Positions 1 through 12,340 of a DNA stretch of 64,000 bases are shown piece after piece. A program made the position numbers and the translations under genes. Within the stretch, counting starts at the first letter, position 1; each line of letters starts with the position of its first letter. The DNA comes from Dicaeum eximium (taxonomy: Eukaryota; Chordata; Aves; Passeriformes; Dicaeidae), in contig VWZP01002845.1 in NCBI GenBank assembly GCA_013396995.1, forward strand, positions 4,562,992-4,626,991, read 5' to 3'. A model generated the notes under the pieces. It worked only from the letters and a program-made list of their open reading frames with translations. It searched no databases and had not been told where the DNA came from.

Positions 1-860
1 TCACTGGCTACCTCGGTTTTGCTTCCAGGATGTGTAACAAGGCTTCAAGAGGATGCAGAGCTCCCCTCATCTCAGGGATGGGGTTATAACATTTCATCCC
101 CCAGGGATTGCTCTGCCAGGGAGGATTCCTGCTTCCCTTCCTGGTTGACTTTCTGAGTGACTACCATGTGTGTGATACTGTGGGTGAGACATCCTGGCAG
201 CAGTGCCAGGGGGTACAAAGCACTGGCATTGGTTGTCCTGAGAGTTGTAGAATCTGTATTTCTGACAACAATTAGTTTGTAAATAGCCAATTTAGTTACA
301 ATCCTCTACACAAGAGAAGAGCCTTGATTTCTCAAGTTAGTCCAGAATATGCACGGTAACAAAATATTACATTACAATATCCACATTTCATTTTAAACCA
401 CAAAAAAGTTAAACAGCTTTAAATACTATACAGAAAATGAGAACAAGCTGAAGTGGAAAAAGAAATCAGAATGTGAACTTGTCATACTTTCTTTGCTAAA
501 AATGCCCCAGACCATCCTGTAATATAGTCTAAGTTGGGCATCACTTTGTTCTGAAAGCTTCACGTTGTAACATTACTATGATGGTGGAAAATAATTGCAG
601 CTACAGTAGTGATTTACACTGTAAAGTTTTTGATTCTTTTATACATAATTCCAAGTTTTCATTTGAGGAAATGCGTGCTTGAGAGAGAACTGCAAACCAG
701 GTGTACGTGGCAGAAGAGTCCATTGTATATACGATAGGTTACATTTTATTAATAAATAGTTTATTCATTGAAAATCATTCAGAGAACCTTAGCTGAATAT
801 GAATTTGTGTCACAGTCAGTGAATAGTGTCAGGTAAATGAAGACTGAGAATGTTGTGTTG
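1..860. other. AT-rich unannotated block, 3'UTR-like texture
   Basis: No coding exon is visible. From about 280 the sequence is AT-rich with short A and T runs. Around 743-755 there are AATAAA-type hexamers readable on both strands (TTTATT followed closely by AATAAA). This texture resembles the 3' untranslated region of a vertebrate mRNA or a conserved non-coding block, but neither strand has an adjoining recognisable coding end. The strand and identity are therefore unknown. The first 280 bases show nothing recognisable. Confidence 0.2.
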
Positions 861-862
861 TA

Positions 863-1010
863 GAATCATGCTATCATAGAATTGTTAAGGTTGGAAAAGA
901 CCTCTAAGGTCACAGAGTCCAGCCATTAACCCAGCACTGCCACCTTCACCACAAAGCCCTTTCCCCAGGTGCCACAAACACACATTTTTTGAACACTGCA
1001 AAGGCTGGAT
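863..1010 (-). mobile_element. CR1 LINE 3' fragment (antisense)
   Basis: The block opens with the reverse complement of the CR1 3' terminus (TCATAGAAT, then TTAAGGTTGGAAAAGACCTC). It continues through the typical AGTCCA and AACCCAGCACTGCCACC stretch to a TTTTTTGAACACTGC piece. Because this is the reverse complement of a CR1 tail, the element lies on the minus strand with its 3' end at the left. It is 5'-truncated after about 150 bases, as is usual for CR1. Divergence from the remembered family consensus is moderate, so this is an old, dead copy. The right boundary is approximate. Confidence 0.85.
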
Positions 1011-2689
1011 CTCCCTTGTCTATGGCTGTGGGGAGCCTCCAGCTGCCTGTGGGAGCACGGTGCAGTGCAGACTGGGGCTCTGTGTACCTTTTTGCCCTTA
1101 GGCTTTGTGGGAAGCTGCAGAAATCTCTGTCTGAGTGCCTGTGGAGGGAGGGGATGGGGGTGTGCCATGGTCTGGTCCTGCCCCTGTCTGTGCCTGTGTC
1201 TGTAAAAGGCAGGAGAACAAACAACCGGGCAAGCACTCTGCCCAGGGCTCTGTCAGATTCTCGATGCCTTAACTTGCTGTCCATGTCCATGTCCATGTAG
1301 AAGGCACTGAGTATCTGTCTGTGCGGCCGAGCACAGGAATGTGCCATGGCCTGGGCCCATCCCTGTCTGGGCTTGTGCCTTCAAAATGCAAGATAATATC
1401 AAAAACCCAAGGAAGCAGCCACCTTGGCTCACCTGGCCAGCTCAGGCTGTTGGATGTGCCCACTTCTCCCTGGCACACAGGGGACACTCATTCCATGGTG
1501 TCGTGGGCCAGCATCAGGAAACTGCCCGCCCTGGCAGAGCCGCCACACCGGTGGGTTGGTGCCAGGAGCTGGTGTCATTTTTGATTGCTTAACTCAGCAT
1601 TGGTGTCCTTGTACAAATTAGGAAGTCTCTGGCTCCATGACTGAAGAGGGGGGTGCACCAGGCTCCTCATGCTGTGATGCACCTGGGATTGCTTGTGGCC
1701 ATGCTGCTTTGGCAGCTTGGGCCAGGAACACGTGTGGGACATATCTCTGGTCCCACTGGTGTGCACAGCACTTTTGGGATGAGCAGTGTGTCCTTCCCAC
1801 GTATTTTCATAGGAACTTGGTGAAGTACCAATGAAATGAGCTGCAGGTGTGTTTTCTATTCTGGAGGTGTAACATTGCCACACTGATTTCCTAATTAATT
1901 ATCATATTAATTATTTTTCCCAGGGACTTCCTCCCTGCAGACTTTTCAGTTTGGAAACGTGGGCTGTCTCTACCAGCCTTCACCAGAACTGTAGGTTGCA
2001 GAAGGAAACATCATGGTTGTGGTTGCTGATTGCTGTATGATTGTTTTTATCCCACATGCAAATAAAGTGTGGTAAATCCCAGAGTGGACTTGAGGAAAAA
2101 GAAAACACTTGTGACAGAAGATGTGCCCCAGCAGTACACCTTAGCCTTTGGGAAGATCACAAAATTACTGCTGAAGCCAGCAAGCATTTCCAGTTCAAAT
2201 TTGTTTGCCACACATGGATGTGGATCACCTAATTGCCTGGGCTGTAGCTATTGGAAAAGGATGGCTATAAATTATTTCTGGGATAAAATTTCTCCCACTC
2301 ACCCTCTTCGATGATGTTTATGTAAGAGCTGGGGCTTCTCTGATCTATTTACTGAGGAATGATTTGCAGAAAATACATCTCTAACAAGGTTGTGCTCTTC
2401 CTTGTGGCTCTGTGATGCATGGTGCGCTCCTGTCCCAGCTCACCCCCTCACTTACATGTGGCGGCGAGTGCTTGCAAAGGAGAGCACCGGGACGCCTCCC
2501 ACTGCGGAAGGCGAAAGGCTTTCACTCCATTTCTACCATGGCTGCAGGGACTTTTCCCAGGACGTTCAAACCATCCCCATCAGGGCCAGGATGAGCAGTG
2601 CATCCCTGCCGCCCTGTCACTCACCCTTGGGTCTAGGACCTACCCCAGGCACAGGCGGTGACATCTGCCCAGCCCATCCTTCCCTGCAG
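1011..2689. other. Unannotated single-copy sequence
   Basis: I recognise no gene, RNA or mobile element here. Open frames of 60-130 codons occur on both strands and overlap one another, without domain-like composition or a splice context I can trust. The only local structure is the hexamer repeat listed separately. CpGs become more frequent from about 2455, on the approach to the CpG island. Confidence 0.5.
1279..1298. repeat. Short (GTCCAT)n hexamer repeat
   Basis: Three and a third copies of GTCCAT lie head to tail. On the minus strand this reads as alternating Met-Asp or Thr-Trp codons in overlapping open frames. That is a by-product of the repeat, not protein evidence. Confidence 0.8.
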
Positions 2690-3215
2690 AAAGGCAGCCG
2701 CTTCAGCGGGGGCATCTCAAGGACCAAACCGAGCTGGAGCTCCAGCAGCCCCGAAAGACACGACGGGCTGCAGCATTTTTGCCCCTCAGATCCCGAGATT
2801 CCCGGCAGAGAGGGCGGGGGTCTCGGCGCTGAGGGTGGGCAGCGGGGGCAGCAGACGGAGCCGCCATCCCCGTGTGCCTTTGCGGTGCCGGGGCGCGACC
2901 CCCGTGTCCCAGCGCGGCGGGGGGAGCGCGGGGGCCGCTCCCGGCGCGGCATTCCCGGCGTTCGGCAGGGCGCAGCTGCCCTCTGCCGGCCTCCCGCCGC
3001 ACCGCCGCCCGCTCCCGGGAAAAGGGCGGAAGGGCGCCCTGGGAACCGGCCTGGCTCCCTCCGTGCGGCCCCACATCCGCCCGTGGAAGTGTGCGGAACC
3101 GGGATTTCTACCCGGCTTTCCCCAGGCTCGCCCACTGTGCGATGAGCGGGGAAAGTGAAACTGCAGGCATAGGTGGTGGAGCGCCGGCGTTGCACGGAGA
3201 GGGGGAGAGAACGGA
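2690..3215. promoter_or_regulatory. CpG island, candidate promoter
   Basis: This is a dense run of CpG dinucleotides and GC-rich sequence in an otherwise CpG-poor neighbourhood, strongest between about 2800 and 3130. It contains a GC box (GGGCGGGGG at 2812-2820), a CTCF-like site at 2975-2989 and a perfect 10-base palindrome AGGGCGCCCT at 3031-3040. I see no TATA box. In birds such islands usually mark promoters, often of housekeeping or developmental genes, and can be bidirectional. Long open frames on both strands across it (251 codons plus, 230 codons minus) are expected where stop codons are scarce, and none resembles a known protein. The direction of transcription is not determined. Confidence 0.7.
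2975..2989 (-). promoter_or_regulatory. Candidate CTCF site in the CpG island
   Basis: The minus strand reads CCGGCAGAGGGCAGC. It agrees with the CTCF core CCASYAGRKGGCRSY at every position except the third (G for A). Its place inside a CpG island fits a promoter-proximal insulator or anchor site. Motif match only; occupancy is not shown. Confidence 0.45.
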
Positions 3216-6200
3216 GGTGCTTAGCGCTGGTTTCCAGATGCTTCAGTGTCCCTGGATGCTCCTTACGCTTCTGGGTTTTCTGATATGTGTCTATGTCATC
3301 CCCAGCCATTTCTGCTCCTGGCAGAGGAGATCTGGCTTAGTCGGATCTAAGTTGAAAGTCCCTGAAACAGAATTTTAAAAGCATATTTAAATCCTAGTTT
3401 TGAAAGCAAATTTCATCCTTTGTCCCAGAGGAGAATCGGGGATTCAGCAGTTAGTGTTTCATTGCTGTTGAGCACCAGAGAAAGCAGAGGAGATTAATTC
3501 CTTCACACTTAGCCCCCGTCTCTGTTGGCATTTTGGGGTCTGGAGGCTCACTGCATCACCTGCAGGCAGGTGGCAGAGCACCCAACCTGGGTGTGACCAC
3601 GCAGGTGACAATGCTGCTGTCTCCCATGGCTGGCACTGAAGGCAGCTGGCCGAATTGGCAGAGCTGGTCCTGACGGCTCACATCTTACTTGGGTGCTCTA
3701 GAATCTGGGTTTGTTTGCTCCCTTTGGCCAAGAAGCAGAAGGGCTCAGTCCCAGCTCTCTGTTTTTTTCCTGCTAGGTCTTCCCAAGGGATTTCTCAAGG
3801 GTGCTGTGAGTGATGCTGTATCCATCCATCTCAAGGTGTGTGGAAGGGATAGCTGTGACTATAAACTGAGTTTTGAAGTTGCATTGCTTTTTAGCTTCAC
3901 CTGACACAAGGATGCAGTGTTACCCCAGGTTTTCTGTAAAGCCTCTTTCCGTGCAAATGTCAGAGAGAGGCTGGAATGAGATACCATGTGAAAAATAACA
4001 GGCTTTTTAGTGCCCAGATGGGTATGAGCTTGTCATCCTGAAAGGAAAGTCCCCACACCTGGTGGTGCCTGCAGAGCATCAGCAGCAGGAATAGAGGGAA
4101 TGGGAAGTGCACTCTGGGAATGTTAGCAGGGAAGAATAGGAACTGTATTTCTCTTGCTCTACTTGGAACCAAAAAGATGATTTAAAGTGGAACAGTCCCT
4201 CTCATGCTTTCTAGTTTAATGTGATTGATGATAATTTGGTTGGACAGCTACAATTCTCACAAATACTTTGGTGTCATTTTGGGGAATGGAAAAAGCATTA
4301 TGTTGATTTGAGCTGCAGAATTATCAGTGGTCACTGAAGTGTACAAATAAAAATAACTCTTCCAGGATGGTTTGGGACTGGAATACTAAATGCAGCAGTA
4401 GTTGTTGCTTTCAGGAAATTGCAGATTGAGTGATTCAATATTAACTGCTTTAAACATAACTAACAATACAGCAGAGTTTTAATTAAAAGTGCCTAGAAGT
4501 AAGTAATTATTTTAGCAATTCAAACAGGAGCTAAAAATGAGATTCTCACCCTTTTGTAAAGCAGGACATGTTGAAGGATGAACTCTTTTTTTCTGAAGAT
4601 TTTAAGTTGTTATTCTGTGTCTGAAGTGGCAAAAAGACATGAGATTATTGTTTTTCCCAGATCAAGACAGCAATGAGCATGGAGCCTGAAAGAGAATGAT
4701 GTCCCTACTCCAGCTCCTGGGCTTTAAGGCCAGGGTCTTCCAGCCTGGCAATTTTGAGAGATGCTGCAGAGCCAGAGTTTCCATGGCCAAGGCAGTTTTC
4801 CCTTGTTGTGTGTTAGAAGATCCCTGGCAGTGGAAATCTGAGTCCCAAGGCCCAGGTCCTGTCAGAAGAGACACATATCAACTGCTGAAAACACGTCTTC
4901 AGGACAAAAGTTTTTTGAAAAGGAAGAATTACTGTTACCTCCTGCCTGCTGAAGCTCCATCAACTCCTGACAGCCTCTGGGGCTGGGTTTGGTGACAGCT
5001 GGCATGGGATCTTGCCATGACTGTGAACCACAGGTGTTTTTTACTGGTCTGGAACCTGAGCTCCTGAGTGAAGCTGAGCACTAAAAAGCTACTTAAAAGC
5101 TTCAATGCAGGGATGTCAAAATGAGAGCTGGAGATTTGCTCCCCAATTCACACCTCACAGACATTCAGCCTTCTCCAGCCTAGAGTTACTCAGCTGCATG
5201 GGAAAATTATCCACCCAAACCTGGCAGCAACTACTTCCCTGTTCCCTTGGATTTCAGAGAAAAGTCCTTGTCCTGGAAGCTGCACTTCCCATCCCAGAGA
5301 TAACTAACTTTCTACCTAGATGGCAACACTGCAATAGCAGGAGTGGTGGAAAGATGAACAGAGATGCTATTGTTTACGCACTTGTTACTCAACTCTTTTT
5401 TATAAGAGCAAGTATTTGTGTCACTTCCCACCATAGGGAGGCACTGACACACACTGTGTGACATTCCTGTGGGTGCCAGGCTCCTCACTCAGCTGTGCTC
5501 TCGCCCTTCTGGCCCTTGCCTGGGGCTAGGGGCTGTGGGTGACCCTGAGGATCCCACTACGTGCATAATTACCAATTTAAGCAGATGCCTGTGCCAGTGT
5601 AGCAAGTTACAGGACAGACAGGACATGTCAGCCTCTAGTGGCACTGCCAGCAGCAAAGGTTTCCTGCAGTCGGTGCAGGTACTGCTGCTGGAGAGGGCAG
5701 CACTGGGGACAGGAGAGGGAGGAAGGCTTTGCTGTCCATTAGCGAGGCTTGGGCCCCGGTGTTTTTTTCATTTTTTAATTAGTTTGTCCATTTTGAAGAG
5801 GACCAAAAAGCAGAGTTGGGTGAGAGATGGGAAACTGCTGGCTGGGTGACCACAGGCTGAAGTTTCACTGCTACAGCACAGTCCTGTGTGAGCCTCAGTC
5901 CTCCTGGGGGCTGTGGGAGCAACTGAAACTCTACCACAAATAAAAATATAAAAGTGCTTCAGGCTCACCCCTCTGCTCAGAGACTTGTCAGATGTTGCAC
6001 ATTCTCTGCCAGGCAGTGGGATGCAGGTCAGAGCTGTTCCCTCCTTCGTGTGGAATCCCCACCTGAACCCCAAGGTGTGTGGGCTGCTCCCTACCCCTAG
6101 CAAGGGCGAGTGGCAAGTGGGCAACTGAATAACCCAGCCTAGTTGGAGCATCCCTGCCCACAGGATGCCCTGGGGGAGCTTGCATCCTCAATTTCCCTGT

Positions 6201-9200
6201 CAGCCAGGAGCCCCGAGGTGCCCTGCAGGTGGGAAGCATCCCCAGGCAGTTTTGGCTGGGGCTGGAGCAGTGGCTGCTGCAGGACCCTGCGTGCTTCCAG
6301 TGCTTCCACTGTGTCTCAGCCAGGCGAAGAACTCTGCGGACACGCTTGGCTCATCCTGCTGTGTCAGGGAAATTTTTTCAGACATTCAGCCCACATTTCT
6401 GCTTCCTTAATCTCACTCTTAATGTTCTTTGCTTAAGCCCTTGGGGCAGTAAATAGGAGGCAGTTTAGCGGGAATAGCTAAGTAGCTGTAATGAGATTTC
6501 TGCTCAGGACAGCCTTGCCTCTCTGTTCATCTGTGTCATGCCACTTCTGCTTGAGTCAGCGTCCCCTGGAGAGACGTGCTGCTTGCTGAGGTCTTCCCCC
6601 AGGATTTATATTTAGTTCTTTCAAATCACAACCAATTACCTTTAGATGCTTCTCCCTCTGTTCCCGTGGCTGGCTGTAGGTTCTTCAGCTCCTAGCAAAA
6701 CTGGTGAGCACAGGTCCTTCCCACCTAAAGTTTGGCTGTTCTCAGTTACAGCTGCTCCTCACACTGAGGTGGATTCCTGCAGCATTTCCAAGTGTAGGAG
6801 TAGGGTCAGTGTGGTATTCACTTTGATCTCAACTTGCCACAGACACGAGAGAGTTTTTGTAGGTCTCAGAGTTTTTGTAGGTGTCGAGCTTCCTTTCTGC
6901 TCTAACAACAACTCTTTCCTTTTTACTTCCGAGATTTACAAATTCATTTAAGTGTTCTGCAGTTACTGCTTTCTATTGACTTTATTTACTTTTCACTTTT
7001 GTCCTGCCTCATTCTTTCTCACCTTACAAGTAAGTTCTCTGAACTCCTGCCCAGTCTTTCTTCTCCTCCCCTTTCACACCTCTTATTCCTCCCAGGAGTG
7101 AGGCATTCACTGGGATGGGCAGCAGCTGCAAAGGTCCACAGAGAAGCTGCTCTTAACTCTAAAATGCAACTGGAAATGAGGGCTAACTTCCCTGTACCAC
7201 CCATTTCACCCAGCTGATAGGAAATTTGCCTCCTGAGCCTGCTGCAAACTGCTCCCAATTATCCTAATGGTCCTCTAGTGCTGTAGTCCTACAGGCATAC
7301 CCTTGGATGCCCTCCAAAGCCCTTCTGCTGCACCCCAGGGCGCACAAAACACACCCTTGGCACCCATTGCTATGAGAAGGCACCACACTGGCAGGCTATG
7401 ACATATTATTTCAGACCCTTGGAACTGGGAAACCATGGAAAAGCAACAATTACACTTAATGACTGTGGGGGCACAGTGCAGGACTCGTGGGCCAGCTCTG
7501 AGAGGCCAAGTCACCTTCCAGCAGGCTGGGCACAAGCCACTGCCTCCCCACAGAGATGGGGATGCTGTTCCTGGCTCAGGGAGGAGATTGAGATGGCTGC
7601 CATCAGATGGAGAGGTGCCTGTGTTGCACTGCCACAGAGCTCAGTCCTGCTAAGCAACACCAGCAGGAAGGGCTCGAGGTGCTGGGGCACAAAGTCCCCT
7701 GAGATGCAGGGAGCTCAGCTGGGCTGCTCCAGCTGTCTGAGCTCACCGGGGTCAGCTTCTCCTGCAGGGTTCCCCCAGGTAGCCACAGCTCCCGAGGGGC
7801 AGGTGGAGGTGCAGAGGAGCCTGCAGCAGCAGGAGGTTTGCTCTGTGTGTGGCAATGAATAGTAATGGGTGCAGTGTTATCCACCTCTCCTCCGGCACTG
7901 CCTGGCCTCCTGCTGACCTGCCCAGCCTGCCCTCACCTGAGCACCAAGCACCTGGCTGGAGAGCAGGATGGATTTGTTGAGGAGGCTGTCAGGGAGCAGT
8001 CTCCACAGTTTTAAGCATTTTTCTTTCAACATATTCCCTGCTATTGCAGGAGGTTTTGATGCAGCAGTGTGCCTTAGCACAGTCTAGCTTCAAAATCCTT
8101 TTAACAATAAGTCTGAATTTTATTTTAAGATGCTGGAAGCTTTTTTTGGCCTGTGGTGTGCAGGGAGATGTGAACAGCTCATTCTGGGATCTCTGTTTCC
8201 TGTGAGTGTACGGTCTCTGATGGATGCTGTTCCTTACAGGTCTTTGCCAGTGTGTTTCAGCCTCAGCCCAACCTCCTCCCATAATGTTTATCACCTCTGA
8301 AAACACCCACAGCATTTGAATCAATCTGTTTGGGAAGTAATTGATGTTATCAGATGTGTGTGTCAGAAGGAATTTGTCCCTAGAGCAATTAGGTTGGTTG
8401 GTTGTCTTTCATGGGATCTCTCTTGATTTATATAAATTGCAGTAAATATAGGCTTGGCCTCCTGTTAGTCAGGCTGGGACTGGTCCGACCAGGTGATGAA
8501 AAGCTCCTGGGTTTAATGTCTCTGCATATTTTCTCCTAGGTGAGCTCCTATACTTGCTGCCTGCACGTGTGCACAGATGGTCACCAGTGGCCCTCCCTGA
8601 GCCCTGCAAGCAGCAGCCGCATGCTGCAGCACAGAGCAAAGCAGCTTCACACCACCCCTGAGCCATCATGCTGGCACGAAATGAGCATGTTTCCTTCAAA
8701 TTCCTCCTTAGAGCAGCTGGCAGGAGGTGCCCCTCTTTGGCTCTTCCTGTTATGTTACAAATTGATGTTCAAATAATAAGTGATGTGAAATTATGCCCTT
8801 CCTGTGACAGCTGCGGAAGAAGTCTGCGTGTATCCTACACAAACAGGACCTGACCCAGGCACCTCAGGGCTTGACTAAGCCTGTTGATGTGCTTCAAATA
8901 GAACATGTTGTGTGCTTCCTGGGTAAAACCCCGAGGAAATGCTGCCTGGTTCTGGAAGGCAAAACAGCCATGGGGTGTGCTGGGGCAACAAGCAGGGTAG
9001 AAAGCCACCTGAAGATGAGAGAATGCTTTAGTCCCCATTTAATGGACCAGAATAGCTCCTGTGGATCTCAGGTCTAAAGACCTTCATCTGGCAAAGCCTC
9101 TGCTCTGGAGGGGGCAGGGAAGACACAGAATAAGAAGACACAGAAGACAAAGAAAAATAATGTGTTTTCTCCTCTGGGGAGTGGTTCTAGAAGAGCTGAA

Positions 9201-12200
9201 ATTGTGCCAAGCCAGAGCTGCCCCTGCCTGGCAAAGCCAGTTTGCTCTCACAGACCAGAGCTCAGACCTCCTCTTTCACAAGTAGCCAGGTCCACCCAAA
9301 CCCTCCTGCCCTTATGCTGCCTCCTGATGGTGACATCCACCCCTTGTCCTGGTCAGAGTAGCCTTGCATTGGAGCTCTCACTTGTGGTGAGCTGAGGTTT
9401 TCAAGTCTGGTTCTGCCACCGCAGTGGTTTGCGAGAAATGTAAACCAACCAAAAAATGAAGCAGTGCTCAGGACCCAGTTGCCGAGGCTGGGACAGCTCA
9501 TGGGTGTGCACTGTGTCCCAGAATGACTTCCACCCCAGCAGCAATCATGGTGAGACACCTCCTGTGTCTTTAAGTGCTTCCTTCTGCTGTGCCCTCCCTC
9601 ACTGTCCCTGCCACTGACTCACAGGGAACAACTTGCAATTCCCATTAGTGTAGGTGGGTGCATTCCCTGGGACCAGGGGCTCCCTTGTGACCTATTTGCA
9701 GCATGGAGGGGACACTGGCATTCTCACCCTTGTGCCCTTGCTCCTTGTCCCCCTGCACCCAGAAGTGGGAACTCATCACCAATGCTGTGCCATCACCACC
9801 AGCTTATACCTGGTGACACCGAGCCACCAGTGTGCCCTTGGCTTGCCTCCCTGCACCAGAAAGCACTTCCATTGAATCTGTCTGCTGAACACCATCACAG
9901 ATAGTTGCTCCAGCACAGCTGGCAGGTGCAAATAACTCCCTAAATCAAGGTGCCACTGTTACCCAGCACTGTTACTGGGTTGATGTTACGCAGGATGCAG
10001 AATTATAACTTGCCCAAAAAGAGAAATCTTGATAATTGTCAAGTAACTCCTTGGTGAACATTGCTGATGGTGGTGCTCATGTTATCTTACTGCCTCTGGA
10101 ACATCCTCAAATGCCTAAGAGGTTGCATAAATACATATTCTAGACAATATTCATGCCTTACATGTTAGCACAACTGTTAAGCTACAAACAGCAGGTGAGT
10201 AAACAGAGGAAGGAAGATGCTTGATTGCTGTAGGATCCTAAAGGACAGGGAGTAAACTGTTTTTCTGGCTTTGCCCAGAGGCAATTTTCTGATCATCATA
10301 TCCAGAATTCACGCATTCCTTTAAGGTGAAGGTCCTGGGTCACGTGCTTTTTGCTCCAGGGCCAGTTAGAGACTAAATATCCCTGGATTTGTTCTTGTTG
10401 TGACTACTACATGTGGATATTTCCTATTTTATGCTTAATCAAACAGAAACGTGCATAAATGTAACCAGTGGGTACTTTTATCATTATTATATTAATAATG
10501 ATAAAACCCAAACGGCAGAATGCAAGAAGACACCAAATTACTCTGAAATTAGTCAGACTGTCAAAAATGAGAAAAATGCTAGATGTCAGTGGAGCCTTAA
10601 TTCCCCCCACCTCTGAGTGACACAGGTTGACAGCCTGTAATTTCACCAGGGCACACCAGTTTGCTCACAGGGCTGGGATGAGGGTTTTCAGGAGGAGGGA
10701 GGTGGCAGGAGAGGAGAAGCAAGCTGAGCATGGCCAGCAGTGCAGGTCACTCCAGGTCCCTGCTCTAACCTGGCATCCTCTCCTGCATCTGCTGTGGGTC
10801 TGGAGCCTTCATTCCTTTCACTTAACCCCTTTTTGCATTTACTATCCACCTCCAGTCCGTGGCTTGGCTGTGTGCACCCAGGTATTCCCTGCACAGGCTT
10901 TATAATGATTAATTTCCTCACAGGTGCTTCTGCAGTGGTGTTGGTGTGGCAGCAATTTGCAGCTGCTGCTGATGCTGTCTCCTCTGTTCCCTTGCAGGCA
11001 GAGGCAAGCCTCCCCTCTCAGCTGTGCAATGAGGGGCTGGGCTCAGTCTGTAATAAATCCTAAACTTATAACAAGCCTGCCCGTCTCATCTGGGGTGCTC
11101 AGGGCAGGATACTTGCAGTATGCAGAGCACATTTTGGGGCAGCTCTGCATGCCTAGCCTGCCTCAAGATCACACATAGCTCTCCCTGCTTCCTGGCTGTC
11201 TGGGAGACAGCCCAGGGAAATCACAGGGAAATCACCTGACCTGAGGGTTGGTGGGCTGGTGGCAGAAACAGAAATATCACAAGTTCAGCAAGGGTAGGTC
11301 CCCATTCTCTGGTAGGGCCAGCAGCTCCTTCAGCTGTCACTTTAGCAAGCCACTGTTCCTCTTTCCCTTCTTTCCTTCTCAACTACATCACACAGGCAGT
11401 GATCTTTCAGGCAGGAGCCTTTCCTGTGCACAGCCCAGGCATGTTCACAGAGCATTGTGTCTACTGTCACAGATGGGAGCATGTATTCCAGCTGATCTCC
11501 AGTGTGTGATCATGTAATTAATTTTCCTAATCCACAGGTTAAGTGAAAGCTGCACAACTAACCTTTCTAAGATGCTATTCAAGTAGACCTAAGAAAGAGT
11601 GATGATATATTGTATTTATATACCCTAGACCAGCTCTTTGTTATATCATGTACCATGCTGGTAGAAACATATTTTGAAGGGTGAAACTAGTGGTTTAAAA
11701 TGCTGACCTCTCAGCCTTTCTGAGTACTTTGATTAGTTCTTATTTTCTGTTTGCACGGCGCCATCTAAATTCAGCTTTCCCTCAGGTCATAAACAGTAGA
11801 AACTGCAAACAAGCCTCACTTGTAGGGAGATCCAACCCTTCAAAATGTTCTTCAAAAGTGTGGGTTCTATGGGGAAAAGACCACGGGTGACCCTCACCAT
11901 CCTGCAGTGATGCTGATCAGTCCTACCAAAGCACAGCTTGTCTGCCAGAGCCTTAGTTAGACCTGGCAGTGGGTGCCTGGAGACCCTGGTACGAGCCTGG
12001 GCAGAGACAGGCACTGTGTGGGTGTAAATATCTGTCGGAAAAACACGGAATTGCTTTGTAGTGGGGACACGCATGTAGAATTTAAAGAAAGCCATGCTGA
12101 TGTCTGCCTACCACTGGATCAGCTCCAAGGAAGCCCTGTCACTCAGCTTATTCTGGTGGTGCAGCCAACCTCTCCTGTGGGCCTGGCTCTGCAGTCATGG

Positions 12201-12294
12201 AGTAAAGGCTGCTTGGACCTTCACTCTGCTCCTAGAAACAGCCCCACCCCTTTTTCTCAGAAGAAAAATCTTCCCTTCTTCCCTTCCGCATTGT
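3216..12294. other. Unannotated sequence, no recognised gene
   Basis: I found no interspersed repeat or coding exon I could name in these 9 kb. Base composition varies between GC-rich patches (for example 7.3-7.9 kb) and AT-rich ones (4.2-4.7 kb, 10.0-10.6 kb). Open frames up to 154 codons overlap on both strands and look like background. A strong donor-like GTGAGTA follows ACAGCAG at about 10195 on the plus strand, but no reading frame or acceptor makes an exon convincing. The 18-bp tandem at 6850 is listed separately. Confidence 0.4.
6850..6885. repeat. 18-bp tandem duplication
   Basis: Two adjacent 18-base units, AGAGTTTTTGTAGGTCTC and AGAGTTTTTGTAGGTGTC, differ at one position (C/G). This is a local duplication, probably replication slippage. 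No function is suggested. Confidence 0.85.
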
Positions 12295-12340
12295 AATCAA
12301 TCAATTGTAATTGATTCAATCAATCAATTGTAATTGATTC
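12295..12340. repeat. Perfect 23-bp tandem repeat with internal dyad
   Basis: Bases 12295-12317 are repeated exactly at 12318-12340. Each unit contains a perfect inverted repeat, AATCAATT-GT-AATTGATT (12299-12316 and 12322-12339), so the 46 bases hold two identical dyads spaced by 23 bp, roughly two helical turns. The half-site ATCAATCA/TTGATTGA resembles PBX/HOX-type homeodomain targets. Seen: repeat and palindromes. Inferred: possible protein binding or a cruciform-prone site. Confidence 0.85.

Noticed and set aside
2390..3309. Open frames of 251 codons (plus) and 230 codons (minus) across the left CpG island as protein-coding genes
   Set aside because: Stop codons are rare in CpG-rich sequence, the frames overlap on opposite strands, and the translations are Arg/Pro/Gly/Ala-rich with no domain.
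5610..5650. CTCF site on the minus strand (CCACTAGAGG)
   Set aside because: The match breaks down after ten bases of the core.
10100..10200. Exon ending at the strong donor-like GTGAGTA near 10195
   Set aside because: No acceptor with an open frame was found upstream, and the interval is AT-rich with stops. A non-coding exon cannot be ruled out but is unsupported.
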